NCBI GenBank assembly: GCA_024734555.1
Contig: JANPWX010000038.1
Coordinates: 372,001 to 436,000 of the forward strand
Direction of reading: 5' to 3'
DNA: 64,000 nucleotides
Source: Trochalopteron elliotii
Lineage: Eukaryota > Chordata > Aves > Passeriformes > Leiothrichidae
Shown: in pieces, positions 36,246 to 48,600 of the stretch
How the letters are laid out: each line of letters starts with the position of its first letter
Position numbering within the stretch: position 1 is the stretch's first letter
Notes under the pieces: model-generated
Told to the model about the DNA's origin: nothing
What the model saw: only the letters and a program-made list of their open reading frames with translations
Database searches by the model: none
Program-made: the position numbers and the translations under genes

Positions 36246-39200
36246 TCTCTCTGATATTCTGCCATTTTCTCTAACGACCTGAGTTTCTTGCTGTGTTGAG
36301 TTTGACGCTGAAAGTTGGGTGGGCTAGCTCCAGGCGTGGTTTATTGGGAAGCTTTGCAAAAGAGTAAATAATTCTGACATCTGCAGTTTTCCATAAGTAT
36401 AATGCTAGAACTGCTTGTTGCAAAGAGATATGCATGAGCTGAAGTTGTTCCTTGGGACAGAACTATTCATGGAATGTGTTCTTCATATTTAATTTCTGAA
36501 ACTGAAAACACAACTGTGTTCTCAAATATTTACCTTGCATAAACTCATTTCTAAAACATATTCCTCTCTATGCTGCAAGCATAAAAACAGAGAACATGAT
36601 TCAAAACCTACCCCTATTCATTTTAACCCAGGATGGATGGCTTGAAATTGTGTGCCCCAAGGGACTATTAACAAAGATGGTATTCAAATTAGATTAAAGC
36701 TGGCAGACATGCTGTGAGTTATGTCTGCTCATTTCCCACAAGATTAAGATTTTCGTTTGTTCCCAGTAATGTATGTCAACATGAATTAATGCAGGTATTT
36801 TATTACATATGTGGGGAAAAAATCAGATTCATCATTTATCTGCAAAGGAAAATACACAAGATTGTGTTTTCTGAGTTACTACTCTAGTTATCATGTCACA
36901 CTGTAAAATAATCTCCCCCCAAAGGCTTATAAGTTAATTAGATGGGATTTTTCTCACTTTTTTTAAGGCTTTTTTAGGAGTGGTATTTATGTCTGTGTTA
37001 GAGTAGTATAAAAGCAAAAAGTATGAGGAAATATTTAAATACCATGAATAAACCTATTTCCTACTCAAATTCTGTGGGATTCTGTACTTTTCTAAAATTT
37101 TTATCACACTAATTTTTTATTTTTTCTAATACCTGCTCACAGTACTAATTACAGCAATTGCATAGTATTGTCTGAGGGAAATGTCTATGTTCTTTCCCTA
37201 GTGTGTTCTGAGAAATCAGCTATAGAAAAGTGTTTGGAGAGAATGAGAATGAGTTGCTTTAGGTGAAGCACAATTCACTTCTGATTAAACAATTTTCCTC
37301 CAGAGGGAAAAGGACTTTTTATTCCAGTTTCTGCTTAGATGTATACTTTTCTTTTTGGTATAACATCATAATAGCAGAACTGAAAATTCTTGATAAAAGG
37401 GTAATTGCAAAAGATTTTTCAGGCAGGATATGGGAACTGAGAAGAGGAATCCAGATTTTGAAAATTCAGAAACTGATGAGAAATGTAAATAACTTCTGAC
37501 ACTGGGAAAAAAGAAGAGAGAAAATCTGAAGAAATGAGGAAGTTGGTCAAAAGGACGGCAGCATTTAGACTAGGAAAATTAAAACCATAAAGCTCCGCAA
37601 CATGAAGTTCTTTAACACTTTTCTAGACTGAGAGGCTATAATTTTACAAGCAAGATATGAAAAGCAAACTGAATATTACAGCAAGTTTTAAGCATGAGAG
37701 AAATGGATCATATATAATATGAAAAAACACCATCTAAAAACTTGAGAGTCCATTCAGTTTTAGCCAGTTTGGATTGTTTCAGAGGTCAATGCCAGGTACA
37801 GAGAGCAAATAACACAGAGCACATACGTAGGAAAGTATATTGCCCATCTTCCTTCTTTGCCTAAATCTAATTTAGATCTGAAATGAAAACATAAGTTTCC
37901 AATTTATGTCCACTAATAATTTCTTGAACCTTGAAGCTCAGAAGCTTCCATAATAATTCACACTGGTGTGCAAAGAGTGGCCCAGAGCTGTTCCTGTCTG
38001 AGATTCCATAAATCAAGAAACCAGTGGTAGCACTTCTGGGGCAAAGTGAGATGGTGTGCAAATGCCTTTCAGCTGAATTGCAATTTTTGGAAAAGATCAG
38101 TGAAGATTTGGTTTATATTTCAACTTGGGAGGTAATGAATCAATTACAGCCATGGGAGGAGGAAGAAAGGGCTGTGGAAGGTGCACTTGAGTTGTCCTGG
38201 CACAAATTTCAGTCCCACATTATCTGGCAGGTGAGCTGGCAGGACCAGGGCTCCAGTCCTTGAGTGAGCAGGTCCACTATTCAATCTTTGCTCTTTGAGG
38301 ATGCATATGATACTGATTTCTTTTTAGATTGGTGGTGTAAGTGCAGGGGTTTATTTGCAATGGAGCGATAGAAAGATGCATCTGGCTGTGATACCAGTGA
38401 TGTAAGACTGAGAACTTTTGGGTGAAACTTCACAAAGTGATTCCAGCAAGGCTTCCCAAGGCAATACTAAATACAAGTCATAATTCTTATTCCATGAGAA
38501 GTGGGAATGCTCTCAAGTGAGACCTTGCAGTACTTTCACTGGAGCTTATCTGATCCAAACTGCTGACTCTGCTGACCCAAGACAACAAAAACTGACTGGA
38601 ACCACATAAATAGAGGAGCAAGAGGGGACAAAAGACATCATTAGTGGAGAAGTAAATTTAAAAATGTTCTAAATGGTGATTGAAGTGTCTAACAGAAAAA
38701 ATGGATAGTTTCTGTTCCCTAATAAATATTTTATTTCCCAAAGAAAAATGTTCCAAGATATGATCCAGGAACCTGGCATATAAGTTTACTATTTTGTAAG
38801 GTTATCCCAAGGGATTTTTGCTTAGTGGATGGATTTTTGTGTGGGATCCTAATTGCTACTATTTGCACATTTTCAGAATAAAATTTTAGGTTATGCTTTC
38901 AGCTTTCCTAAACAGTAATATCAATAATATAGGTGGCTGAGAATTTTCTATTGGAATTTCTTAATTATACTTGTGAGAAATACAAATTTATAAAAAAACT
39001 CAGAACAACATATTGTCAAAACTGAAATAATACTGCTTCAGTGTTTGGGTGATGCTTAAATTATATTTTCTCAGTATGCCACATAATAATTGTTCAGGCT
39101 TTTCCTTTTCTCCAGTCAGGTCAGGCCTGCACTACTAATAATGCAATTCAGGTTTTCTATTGAGTGCCATCATAAGAGGCTCATGAATGTCAGTGGATCA

Positions 39201-40639
39201 GGCAAGAGACAACCTCTACCTGAATTCCAGTTAAGTGATATAGCTCACAATAAAAGTTAAGTTTGAGAGCGAATTATCTTGTAGCAGAGTTCATCTCAAT
39301 ACATTTGATTAAAATCTTTTAATGTTCAAATACAGAAAGTTTCCATTTAGAAAAAAAGCTTCAAGATTAAATATTTAACCATTACTATAATGAAATTTTT
39401 ACTAATTGAGAATTTTCTTGGGGTTGGTAAGTGATATTTCAGGGGATGAGAAAAGAAGCTGTGATTTCCTTCACAAACCATAGGTTTTGATCATGTCAAA
39501 TTAAAAACTATGGAAAAATTATTCAGAATACTTGAGCTAGCATTTTTGGGAAACATAATCCTGAGATATTATGGAAGTACTCAGTCTACTGATGGAGTGT
39601 CTCCTAACAACTTGCAAAAGCAAATCATGATGAACTGGCAAAATTCAGTGGAATGCTATTGAACTTTCCTATTCACCTGCCATTTAATAAAAATATTTTG
39701 GAAAACAATGTTTAATTTGAAATTATTTGGGATATGACAGAAGATAGAATATATTGAACAAGTTATTGCAACTAGCTACAAACCTTGGGGCTTTTAAATC
39801 ATTAAAATCTCCTTAATTTTTATTATGACACCGTCATAGAGAACAAATATTCAAAGTCATTTAGTTTGTTTGTTCCCATTAAATATGTTCACGTCCCTGC
39901 TGATCAGTAATGACATTCTAAAGATAGTAGGAGCTGCTCTGAATTACATTTCTTACAATTACATCTATTGAGAAATTTATTAATTCTCTTTGCATTTCAT
40001 GCACTTTCCGTATCATCATGCATTTCAGAAAATGAGAAATCTGGTTTTGCTATGAGGGCTGCTGGACATGTATTTTCCAGATGAGGAGTATTTGAGACTC
40101 AGCAGCCAGAATAGTTTTTCAGTTAAACAAGAGTACTTTAGAGCAATGGAATATCTGATGCCTTAAGAGAAAAATCATATATTCAGTCACTGTAGGAGTT
40201 TCAAGTGATTAGCTGAAAACTCCCAGCAGAAATGAGGGAACAAAGAACTAGAGTGCTGAAAACTGATTCTTGGGGAATCTGGAGCTCACAGATAGCAAAA
40301 TACTGTTCTCTGATTGAGGGAAATATTATGAAAGCTGAATACTGGTAAGCTCATGGGAGCATGTTGTAAGAGCCAGCAGATAGATTATGACTAGAAAAGT
40401 GTGACTGTACAGTGGTCATTGCATGCAGGAAAGAGCAGCTGCAATGCCTGTATGCTCAATTTTAAAGAATGCTCAGGTTTAGAAGAGACTCTCAGGAGGG
40501 CTGCTGGAATGCATTTCCACACCTGAGCAGGCATTTCTATAAAAGGGAAAGAGTTTCAGCTAACCTTGGACCATGTAAAGAAGTTAAACTAGAGCTTTCC
40601 ACAGCCTTCTCATTGTTGGCTTAGTGCCAGCACAGGAGC
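36246..40639. other. Long AT-rich non-coding stretch
   Basis: About 4.4 kb without a supported gene, RNA or repeat. The ORFs at 37263-37499 and 38024-38263 have no motif. Segments such as 37000-37160 are rich in homeobox-type AT words and could be conserved enhancer DNA, but this cannot be judged from a single sequence. Confidence 0.55.
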
Positions 40640-40850
40640 CCTGACTGGGTTTTGGAAGTGTACCTCAAACCCTGTTGCCAATTTCATTGGGCAAGGTGCC
40701 AAATAGCGCACCTAGACCATCGGGTATTAAAAGGACCGCACAAAGGAGCTCAATTGCTCTTTTGGACTGCCATACCAGTGTAAGAGTATTCTCTACACTG
40801 TGTTTGACTTACGTTTCTTTGTTTGATGATTGTTGGGGAAGACGAATCAG
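40640..40850 (+). mobile_element. Possible internal ERV segment upstream of an LTR
   Basis: This segment has CpG-containing text (GCGCACC, CATCGGG, GACCGC), unlike its CpG-poor surroundings, and lies immediately before the LTR that starts near 40855. A 62-codon ORF (40675-40863) covers it. The position fits the last internal part of a provirus ahead of its 3' LTR, but I see no retroviral domain and no clean polypurine tract (the best purine run is GGGGAAGACGAATCAGGGAAA at about 40836-40856). It may equally be unrelated flanking DNA or a 5' part of the LTR itself. Confidence 0.35.
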
Positions 40851-40854
40851 GGAA

Positions 40855-41615
40855 ACCTTATAAATATGATTGCTTAGCAAATGATTCTGAAAATATGAAA
40901 CCTATAATCAAAATAGAAATGAAAACTTGCTTTGAGTTGTAGGATAGTGAGCCTTAGTTACTATATAACCTGAAAACAATAGTCTAGCCAGATGAAGGAG
41001 AATCCCTCTTGATTGAACAATACCCTTCTGCTGGCTAAGGAATCCAAAGGTCAATGTAACAAAAGAGAATAGTCTAAAGAGTAGTTTTTAGAGTTTAAAA
41101 TATAACACAGTATGGTAATGTAGTAGTTCTTATAGGCTGTATGTAGATTCTATAGGGTTTTGTGTCATGTACTGGTTGGTTAGTGTAAATTAGAATATTC
41201 AACACAAAAGGAGATATAATGTATTGTAACAAAGACCTCGCTCTCTGACTCTCCTCCTCTCTTGCTCTCTCTCTAGCTCTCTTGCCCCTGCACTCCAACC
41301 CCTTCCATCTCTCTGGATCTCTTGCTCTCTCCTCTCTTACCACTTACCCTCTTGTTCTCTCTCTCCCTCACTCTTTGGGACTTCCCTCCAGCCAAGGCTG
41401 GTGGCTGAAGGCAAGGCCCTTTTTACCCACGACCTTTGCAATAAAACCACATGTTCTAGAATGTCTCAGGTTTGCAGAGTTCCCTCTCCCTGCCATCCAC
41501 GGATGATCCTACAGATGATGTTTATTATTTTTGTCATTACTAAAACCTTTTCTTTTACAAAGCATGTCCAAAGAAGTTGTCTCGCTATTATTAAGACATT
41601 CTGAGAACTGCAACA
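40855..41615 (+). mobile_element. LTR of an avian ERV, family C (sense)
   Basis: Recognised from the text 'ttgctttgagttgtaggatagtgag', 'gaatccctcttgattgaac', 'gttttgtgtcatgtactggttggttagtgtaaattagaatattcaacacaaaaggag' and TGTATTGTAACAAAGACCTCG. This is followed by a long CT-rich section (about 41240-41385) and 'tttttacccacgacctttgcaataaaaccacatg'. AATAAA at 41440-41445 is the polyadenylation signal, placing the end of the LTR some 100-180 bp further on. The right limit is set at AACTGCAACA and is approximate, as is the left limit; no target-site duplication could be matched. The ORFs at 41095-41604 are inside and not genes. Confidence 0.7.
41440..41445 (+). promoter_or_regulatory. LTR polyadenylation signal AATAAA
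   Basis: A canonical hexamer in the sense orientation of LTR family C, after the CT-rich section. It would end proviral transcripts and could supply a 3' end to host transcripts reading through. Confidence 0.6.
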
Positions 41616-41958
41616 CACCCTCAGAGACTTGATAAATCTTCATGTAGCTTATTCTATTCTGGCCATGTGCAAGATTTTATCAGAAGACAGAGCACAACTG
41701 TTGTCAATATTAGATTTGACCTTGATCTATACAGGCAGGTAGCTACATGACAACGCAGCAATGAGACACATTGCAAGAGCCCATGCCATGTAGCTTTTGT
41801 TGATGGACACTGCAATCTGTACTTGTATTATTTTTTTAAAATCTATTATCTCCTGCACCTTTTCTATGACTAAAATGGGGCACAGAAGTTCTCCTGCAAT
41901 ATGTGTACCCTTGTTTTTTCCAACATATGTTGCTTATGTATCTGACTGCAAAATACCT
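41616..41958. other. Spacer between two LTR elements
   Basis: About 340 bp of AT-rich sequence with no recognised feature. Confidence 0.5.
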
Positions 41959-42862
41959 TGTTGGGTTGGTTGACCTTTACCAACTGTCAGATGCCCACTT
42001 CATTTCCCCCACTCCCTCCCACAACAAGAAAAGGGGAGAAAATAAGATGAGTAAACTTACAGGTCAAGATAAAAAGAGGATGTCTCTTATTGTTTACCAT
42101 CACTGGCAAAACAAACTTGATTAGGGAAAAGAACTTATTGCCAATTAAAATAGATTTGAATGGTGAGAAATTAGGACAAAATTAAAACAGCACTTTCCCA
42201 CATACCCTTCACTCTTTTTCCCAGGCTAAAATTCATTCCTTCATTGCCACTCTTTTCTCCCTCCACATGGTTCAGAGAGGATGGGGAATGGGGTCTGTGG
42301 TCAATCCATAAATTTCAGTCATTCATCTCTGATGCTCCTTCCTCCACACAGGTTTTCAGTGCTCCAACATGGGCCCTCCACAGGCTGCAGCTTCCTTCAG
42401 AGGCTGTCACCTTCTCCAGCATGGGATCCTCCAGGCTCTGCAATGTGGATAGCTGTTTTTACATGTCACTCCATGGTTTGCATTGTGGATATATCCACTC
42501 TGGGATGTTCCTCTCAACTGGCTGCAGAGAACTGCCTGCTCCACCAGGCTGTGTCCAGGATCTGCAGGGAAATCTCTGTTTTAGCACCTGGAGCATCTCC
42601 TCCCTAGTCCTTCCTAGGGTCCATAGGGCTGTTTCGCACACTTTTTCTCTCTCTCCTCAACAGCTTTTTGACCTTTCTAATAGGTTTTACCCAAGGTGAT
42701 CCACACTTGGCTGAAGGGCTTTAGCTGTGTCCGGCAGTGGGTCCAGCTGGAGCTGACAGGGATCAGCTGTCTCCCAAATGGAGTAACTCTGGCCTCTCCT
42801 CATAGAGGCCACGGCTGCAGTCCTCCCCCCACTGCCAGTACCTAAACACCCACATGCAATAG
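41959..42862 (-). mobile_element. LTR-like ERV element, family B copy 2 (antisense)
   Basis: Same family and orientation as 7966-9037, but more diverged. It starts TGTTGGGTTGGTTGACC with 'ctgtcagatgcccac'. The matching middle section is 'gaggatggggaatggggtctgtggtcaatccataa' (compare 'gagcagggaatggggtctgtggtcagttcataa' in copy 1), then 'gctccttcctcc' and 'gggatcctccaggctctgcaatgtgg'. It closes with 'cctaaacacccacatgcaat'. The 151-codon ORF at 42244-42699 lies inside the GC-rich part and is not a gene. Confidence 0.75.
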
Positions 42863-44211
42863 AAGCATGCATGTAGGTAGCAGCTCTGGAGGAGAGTGTG
42901 ACAAAGGAAAGGAATGAGAAGGCCCATTGACAATGGATAAATAAGAGAATATTTCAGCTGGGCTTCAAGATTCCATTGGAAATGAGATACATTCAGGCAG
43001 TGAGACAGAGTGGCACAATTAAGAACTATGGCTGGAAACCTCAGAAGCACCAACTGTCCACATTAAAAGGTTAGTAAATAAAAGAAAATTATAACATCAC
43101 AAACAGAAAGAAAGGGAAAATATATTTTTAAAAGAGTTCTTAAATTCCTGTTATCTTCAAAGTTTTGTTTATGTCTTTTTTTGTGCTTCCAGCAGAACTT
43201 ATAAATGCAGCATATTTCAAATGCTAATTTGCTGGATTCAGACAATTAAAACATAGTAACTCGATTTTGAACACTATTAATCCCAAAGCATAATAGGAAT
43301 CAGGGATTCCCTTGTATGTTTTTTAATCCCCTGCACGCTTCTCGTGTAATAAACTGTTTTGCTGGCTTGTTTGTAATACATCTTCTGTTACATTCTGCAG
43401 CCTGAGCAATTACTGAACTCATTTAAGTTCTGAGATAAGCTACTTTTCTCCCTTTTTAAGCCTAAGGTCTAAAGGTGCCACTAAATTCTGGGGATTCTGA
43501 GGGTTTGAGAGCTCAGTGAGTTTTTTGAATTTACTAAAACTTTCTTCCATAATTTAGACTCCTTTTATCAAAAAGAAAGAAAAAAAACATAATTCAGTTT
43601 AAGCATAACCAGTCTTCCCCCTAAGTGCTTAATCCAAAGCTCACTGAAGTTAGTGGAAAGAGTTCTGAGGGCTGCATCAAACTTAAAATGAAAGTCTGTG
43701 CCCTCTATTACTGACAAAAACTCTCCACACACAGAACTACCCAATGACATACACAATGTCTCAATTCTTTTGAGAATTGCACTCTGTATCTTCTACAGCC
43801 TGCCTTTCCCCACACTCTGAATTTTTTTCCCCTTTGTCCCTTCTTTTGTCTTTCTCATACTGCTTTTGTCAGATTTTGCTATATTGACTCAGTTTTCTGT
43901 TACCACATTTCCATGAGGAGAGAAAACAGCACACTGTCCAAAAATAATTTTCACTTCCCAGAGCTTCAGCTGTTTCTGGAACAGGCAATAGGAATTTGCT
44001 TAATACCTCCATCTTAAAGACTTATAACTTGTGAATAATAATGAAATTATTTAGGATATATTTAATCACAAGCCAAGATTTATAGGCTTGAATGTCTAAC
44101 CATAAGCTTCAAATCCCACATTTAATTACTTAAATGTGATTCAGTTATTCTCAAAAGTCCTCAGCTTCCTGCAATTTTTAAATGTGGCATTTTTTTAATG
44201 TAACTCTTGGG
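42863..44211. other. Non-coding stretch
   Basis: AT-rich, no recognised feature. Antisense ORFs at 42763-43245 partly overlap the LTR and lack domains. Confidence 0.5.
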
Positions 44212-44288
44212 AACCCAGGTAGATTTAAGAACCCAATGTTAATCACCTGGGTTATATTTAAGAACCCAGTGTTAATTACCTGGGTTTA
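44212..44288. repeat. 33-bp tandem duplication with inverted 9-mers
   Basis: Units 44223-44255 and 44256-44288 start ATTTAAGAACCCA and differ at only a few positions. AACCCAGGT at 44212-44220 is the exact reverse complement of ACCTGGGTT at 44245-44253 and 44278-44286. Each unit also contains AACCCA followed by CTGGGTT, able to form a small hairpin. Confidence 0.92.
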
Positions 44289-44940
44289 ACATGGGTGATT
44301 CTATCAAATCTCTTCTTAAAAGAGTAATTCCATTTAGAGTTTCTAACTCCTTACAGAAGTAATTTGCATGCACAAAAAGAACCTGGAAATTTTAATATAC
44401 CAAAGTCTGACTGCAACTTTTTGTTTTGTTTTCCCTTGTTTTTATTAAGTTCTCTATGTAGCACAGCATTTTTAAAGCAAAATGAGTATAGTAAAGATTT
44501 TTTTCCATTATTCTTATAAAACCAAAAGGTGAGTTACCAAACCATTCTGTATTCACAACCATGCAGTAGAAGTTCTCAGATACAGTGTGTTTTCAGAAGC
44601 AAAAAATGTACGTACTAGTTGTGCTTCTGGTGAAAATACTTGAGTTGCATTATTAATTTTCCTCTTAATATCTTCCTTTAGTGTTTCAGTAATCTAAGTA
44701 AAGTAATCTCAACTGCTATATTTTATAGTAAAAACCAAGTCTATACCAAAGGGTATGATTTGATATTTTCCTACTCCACAGTTTTTTAAACAAGGTGCGT
44801 ATCAGTGTATTTTTCGGTGTATGAATACAGATTGTGCTGGGGGTTGTGAATCCCACTAAGCAGACAATCACAACAGAAGCTCATAGGCAAAATTACAAAA
44901 GAGAGATTTTTTTAACAATTGGATTTACTGTGTCACCTTT
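44289..44940. other. AT-rich non-coding stretch
   Basis: Nothing recognised. Confidence 0.5.
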
Positions 44941-45600
44941 ACCCTTTGCAACCTGAAAAGATGGAAACTACAGGTTGCAGAAACTGTTCTGGCAGATGGG
45001 ATTTATTGATCTTTACAGGCAAACCAGGGTCAGCACATTCCTGTTCTAAATGTCACAGCCTTTCAACCCTGATGTTAGAGGCATCTCATGATAATAAGAG
45101 TATTATGAAGGTGCTCTAGATTTTTATTGGGAGAAGAGGTGTTTTCAAGGAAGGATGCTTGGACATATAGTAACATGGGGCAAGGAGTAGTCATGACAGG
45201 ACTTTCTCTGTGTGCTTCCAGGGGCTCTGTCACCTTCCTCAAACATTTGTTTTGGGGTTGGCATGGGTGTGGATGACCAGCCAGCCCTGCCAGGGGCAGT
45301 GACAGAGCCTGAGGTAGAGTCTGGGATGGAGCTGGATTGGAATGGGCTGTAAGGTACCCTTCAACTGGGGCTGTTCTAAGCTCACACCATGTGATGGCCA
45401 TGCCATGCTAGGGCATCTCTCTCCACAGCCCCAACCCAACAACTTGGAATTACAGCTAGGCCTCTTCCCAGGTCCCTCTCTATGCCTGTGCCAAGGTCTG
45501 GTCCTGAACAGGTAATCCCTGGTCCCCCAGTTTTGGTGGGCTGACTCTGGAAAGCAGCCAAGTACCAAAGTTGCTGGGAAATTTTCCATAATTAACCCAC
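44941..45600 (-). mobile_element. Possible decayed LTR in a GC-richer block
   Basis: This block is GC-richer than its neighbours. It contains minus-strand AATAAA signals (complements at about 44999-45006 and 45121-45128) toward one side, as an antisense LTR would. Two overlapping minus-strand ORFs (45075-45401 and 45239-45589) stay open because of the composition and show no domain. I do not recognise the family, have no matching second copy in the window and cannot set limits, so this is a suggestion only. Confidence 0.3.
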
Positions 45601-48600
45601 GGGGTCAAATATGAAGCTGGGGACAAGGACATTAGCAGAAAGACCCTGCACAATGCAAGAGATCTGCAAAGCTGTTGTCTCCCAATTAGTGTGACTGTTC
45701 TTTTAAAGAAAGGGATCTGGCTGTATATGCAAATACTCCCTCATTTTTTAGTGAAAGAACTGTATTTTTCAGGTGAAAACTGAAGCAGTAGTGGAACATT
45801 CATTCTGCCCAACACAAGATGCTCTCACAAGGCCTGCAGAGGTGAAGTTTAGCAGGGATGGTGCAACTCTTTAGATGTGTGCTACTTGGAAATGTGCCAA
45901 GTACCAGTTAGTGTACTTTACTTCAGCTGTGATGAGGCATGAGATAGAGCCTTCCACTAAAAGAGCAGTGATTAGAAAGGAGACTCACTAGGTCCATGCA
46001 ATCATATTCCATGTTGTAGGTGGGTTTTTTAAAGTAAATCCTCCTCTAACTGGACCTACAAATTCTTTTAATACAAGCCACTGAAGAAAGCTAAAATTAT
46101 TTGAAAGCAGAAGTCTATCATAATCATCCAAGACAATGGTTTTTAAAAAAATAGTTGAATTTTGCATCAGCAGAACTGCTGAAAAATTGTCCTCTAAACA
46201 GTGAGAGATACTTTATTGCAGCCTGCAAATGCAATGTCCCTTCCACTTGTCCTCCTCAGAGGAATTCCAGGTTTGACTTTAGAGAGATCCAGGAGAAAGG
46301 ACCACAGCAGATGACTTACTGATTTCCACAGGATCTGCACAGTGACATTTCCTTACCTATCAGAGTTTGGCTTCTTAGTTCAAAGCTAAGCACAACCACA
46401 AGCAGCTGATATAAGACACAGTCTAAAATACTGACCACAACTGAAAAACATCTTGAAGGATGAGGTTCAGGATTGTTTGAAGCACCCTTCCATAGCCACC
46501 ATACAACAAGCTGAGATTCATCTGTGCTTCAATTATTTCCCGAGATCATTTTCTGTTCCTGCATTTATCCATTGAACTTGATTTAAACCCCGCATTCTTT
46601 CTGCTCCGTAAATTGTACATTTCTGCAGTAAATTCCTTGAAAGCAGATTCAGAACCACAGCAAAAGTTATGGACAAGCATGGACACGATCTGCTGGTGGA
46701 CTCTACTGTCTTACTAATTTCTAAATAGCAATAGAAGGGTTATGTTAAGGAAAACAAAATGTTGTTTTGAATATAACAAAAAAGACCATTTCATTCCACT
46801 TTTAAATGCTTATAGTATTTCAAAGAAACCACAGAAAGCTCAGAACTTAAGGAAAGCAGTAATCATCAAGTTTTTATGTTCAAAATTGTATTCTTGTGAA
46901 CCAGCTGTATTCTTGTGGAGTTCAGCTGAAGTCCTTTCCACTTTCAGAAAAAAATCTACTAGATTTCAAAGTTGGAATGGACCACTCTGATTCTCTTTTG
47001 TGAAGATCAGTCTCAAAAACCAAATAAAGACTTCCATAGATATTAACATGAAAAGAATCCTTTAACCTAGTATTTCACATTCATTCAGGTGTATAGATGA
47101 AATAGTGAGGTCTGTTGGCAACACACTCTTGTATTTTCACTTCATGCAACCTCTTCTTTTACCACACAATGTAATCAGCATAACTATTCTGTAGATTATT
47201 ATTTCATCATTAAACAATCCTAAATATGGTAAAGTCACATGGGGAAAGATAATAGACTATTCATTTCAACAGAAGTAAATGATGACAGGTTTTACATTAA
47301 AAAAGCCTTGTGAAGAAATGTCCCTCTGAGTAAGCCAGCAAGGCAGAGAAGAACTTCTTCTTTTATGTTTTTTTTTAATCAGTTGCCAGATTATATTAAT
47401 TAAATAAGACCCATATTTCAGGTAGATTATGGATACATTTCTATTCATAGATACATAAATCACTATGTGACATTTTGGTTTAAAACATGCACAGTATTTA
47501 AAGGCATTGTTTCAATTATGTAAGTGAAATTTGCATTGAGGTTATCTGAATGATCACATAACCACCAAAAAAAGGAAAAATCTGAAAGGCGACGTGGCAG
47601 GAGTTAGAGCTTCTATTCAGTTTAGGTCAAGCTAAGCAGTGATCAAATGGCCAAATTATGACTTGTAGATGATAAAGCGGTTTCCAAGAGAACATTCCAG
47701 CAGTGACTCCCATATAAAAAAATGAACAAAACAAAGGTGTTTGAAGAGGGAAGGGATAGTAAAGTGTCTAGTACATTGAAATTATTTTACAGGGCACACA
47801 TGAATAACCAGCCTATCTTTTTTTTTTTGAAGGTGATAATCTTTCTGAAGAACTGCTGACTTCAGAAAACTCTGGGAAAGTCAGCATATCTAAAAAGGCT
47901 GTGATAAAAATAGGTATGAAAATTGAAAAATTTATCTTAATTTTTCTGTCTCTCAAAGCATATAATATAGAAGTTGTACAATCATTTTAATTTCTATCCT
48001 GAAGATTACATAGAGACGTACTTTAAAATGTGCATACAACTGCAAAATAAGATAGAGTAATAGGAAAATGAGAACTGTAGCAAACCACTAATAGTGAAAA
48101 ATATCTGATTTATTGTAACCAAATGGGGAAAGCCTACATTCCAGCAATGGATATAGATGAGCACATTAATCAGGAATAAATCTAATTGAACTAATTCCAA
48201 ATGCAGGATTTCTGTGAATGCAGCCGAGGAGTATTACTGTTTTATAAAAACAAGTAAATAAATATTCACTTTTATAAAAAATGCTGCACCCTTCTTAGCA
48301 TTCAGCCTGGTTGTAGCAGTGTTCTCCATATTGTGGAGAACTACTGATAGGTCTTGTCCCAGCACAGCATCTCGGGGTCAGAAGTTGCGTGTCCAGATGC
48401 TGATGGCTACTTTTAATCAGCATATAAGGATGACAGAGCTGTGCTGATTAGTAAATCCTGCCTTTATCCAGTGAAGCTGCCTGGTAAAGTTCACCCTTGT
48501 TCAAGAGCTGCAAGACAGTGTGAGGATGCAGTGAATGTATCTAAAGTGCATTAACAAACAGATATCATTAATCATGAACAGCAGTCTTGTTAAAAATACC

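Noticed and set aside
42244..42699. 151-codon ORF, the longest in the window, as a gene
   Set aside because: It lies wholly inside LTR family B copy 2, where high GC content reduces stop codons.
40855..42862. LTR family C and family B copy 2 as one composite element
   Set aside because: They have different sequences and opposite orientations and are separated by about 340 bp of unrelated sequence.
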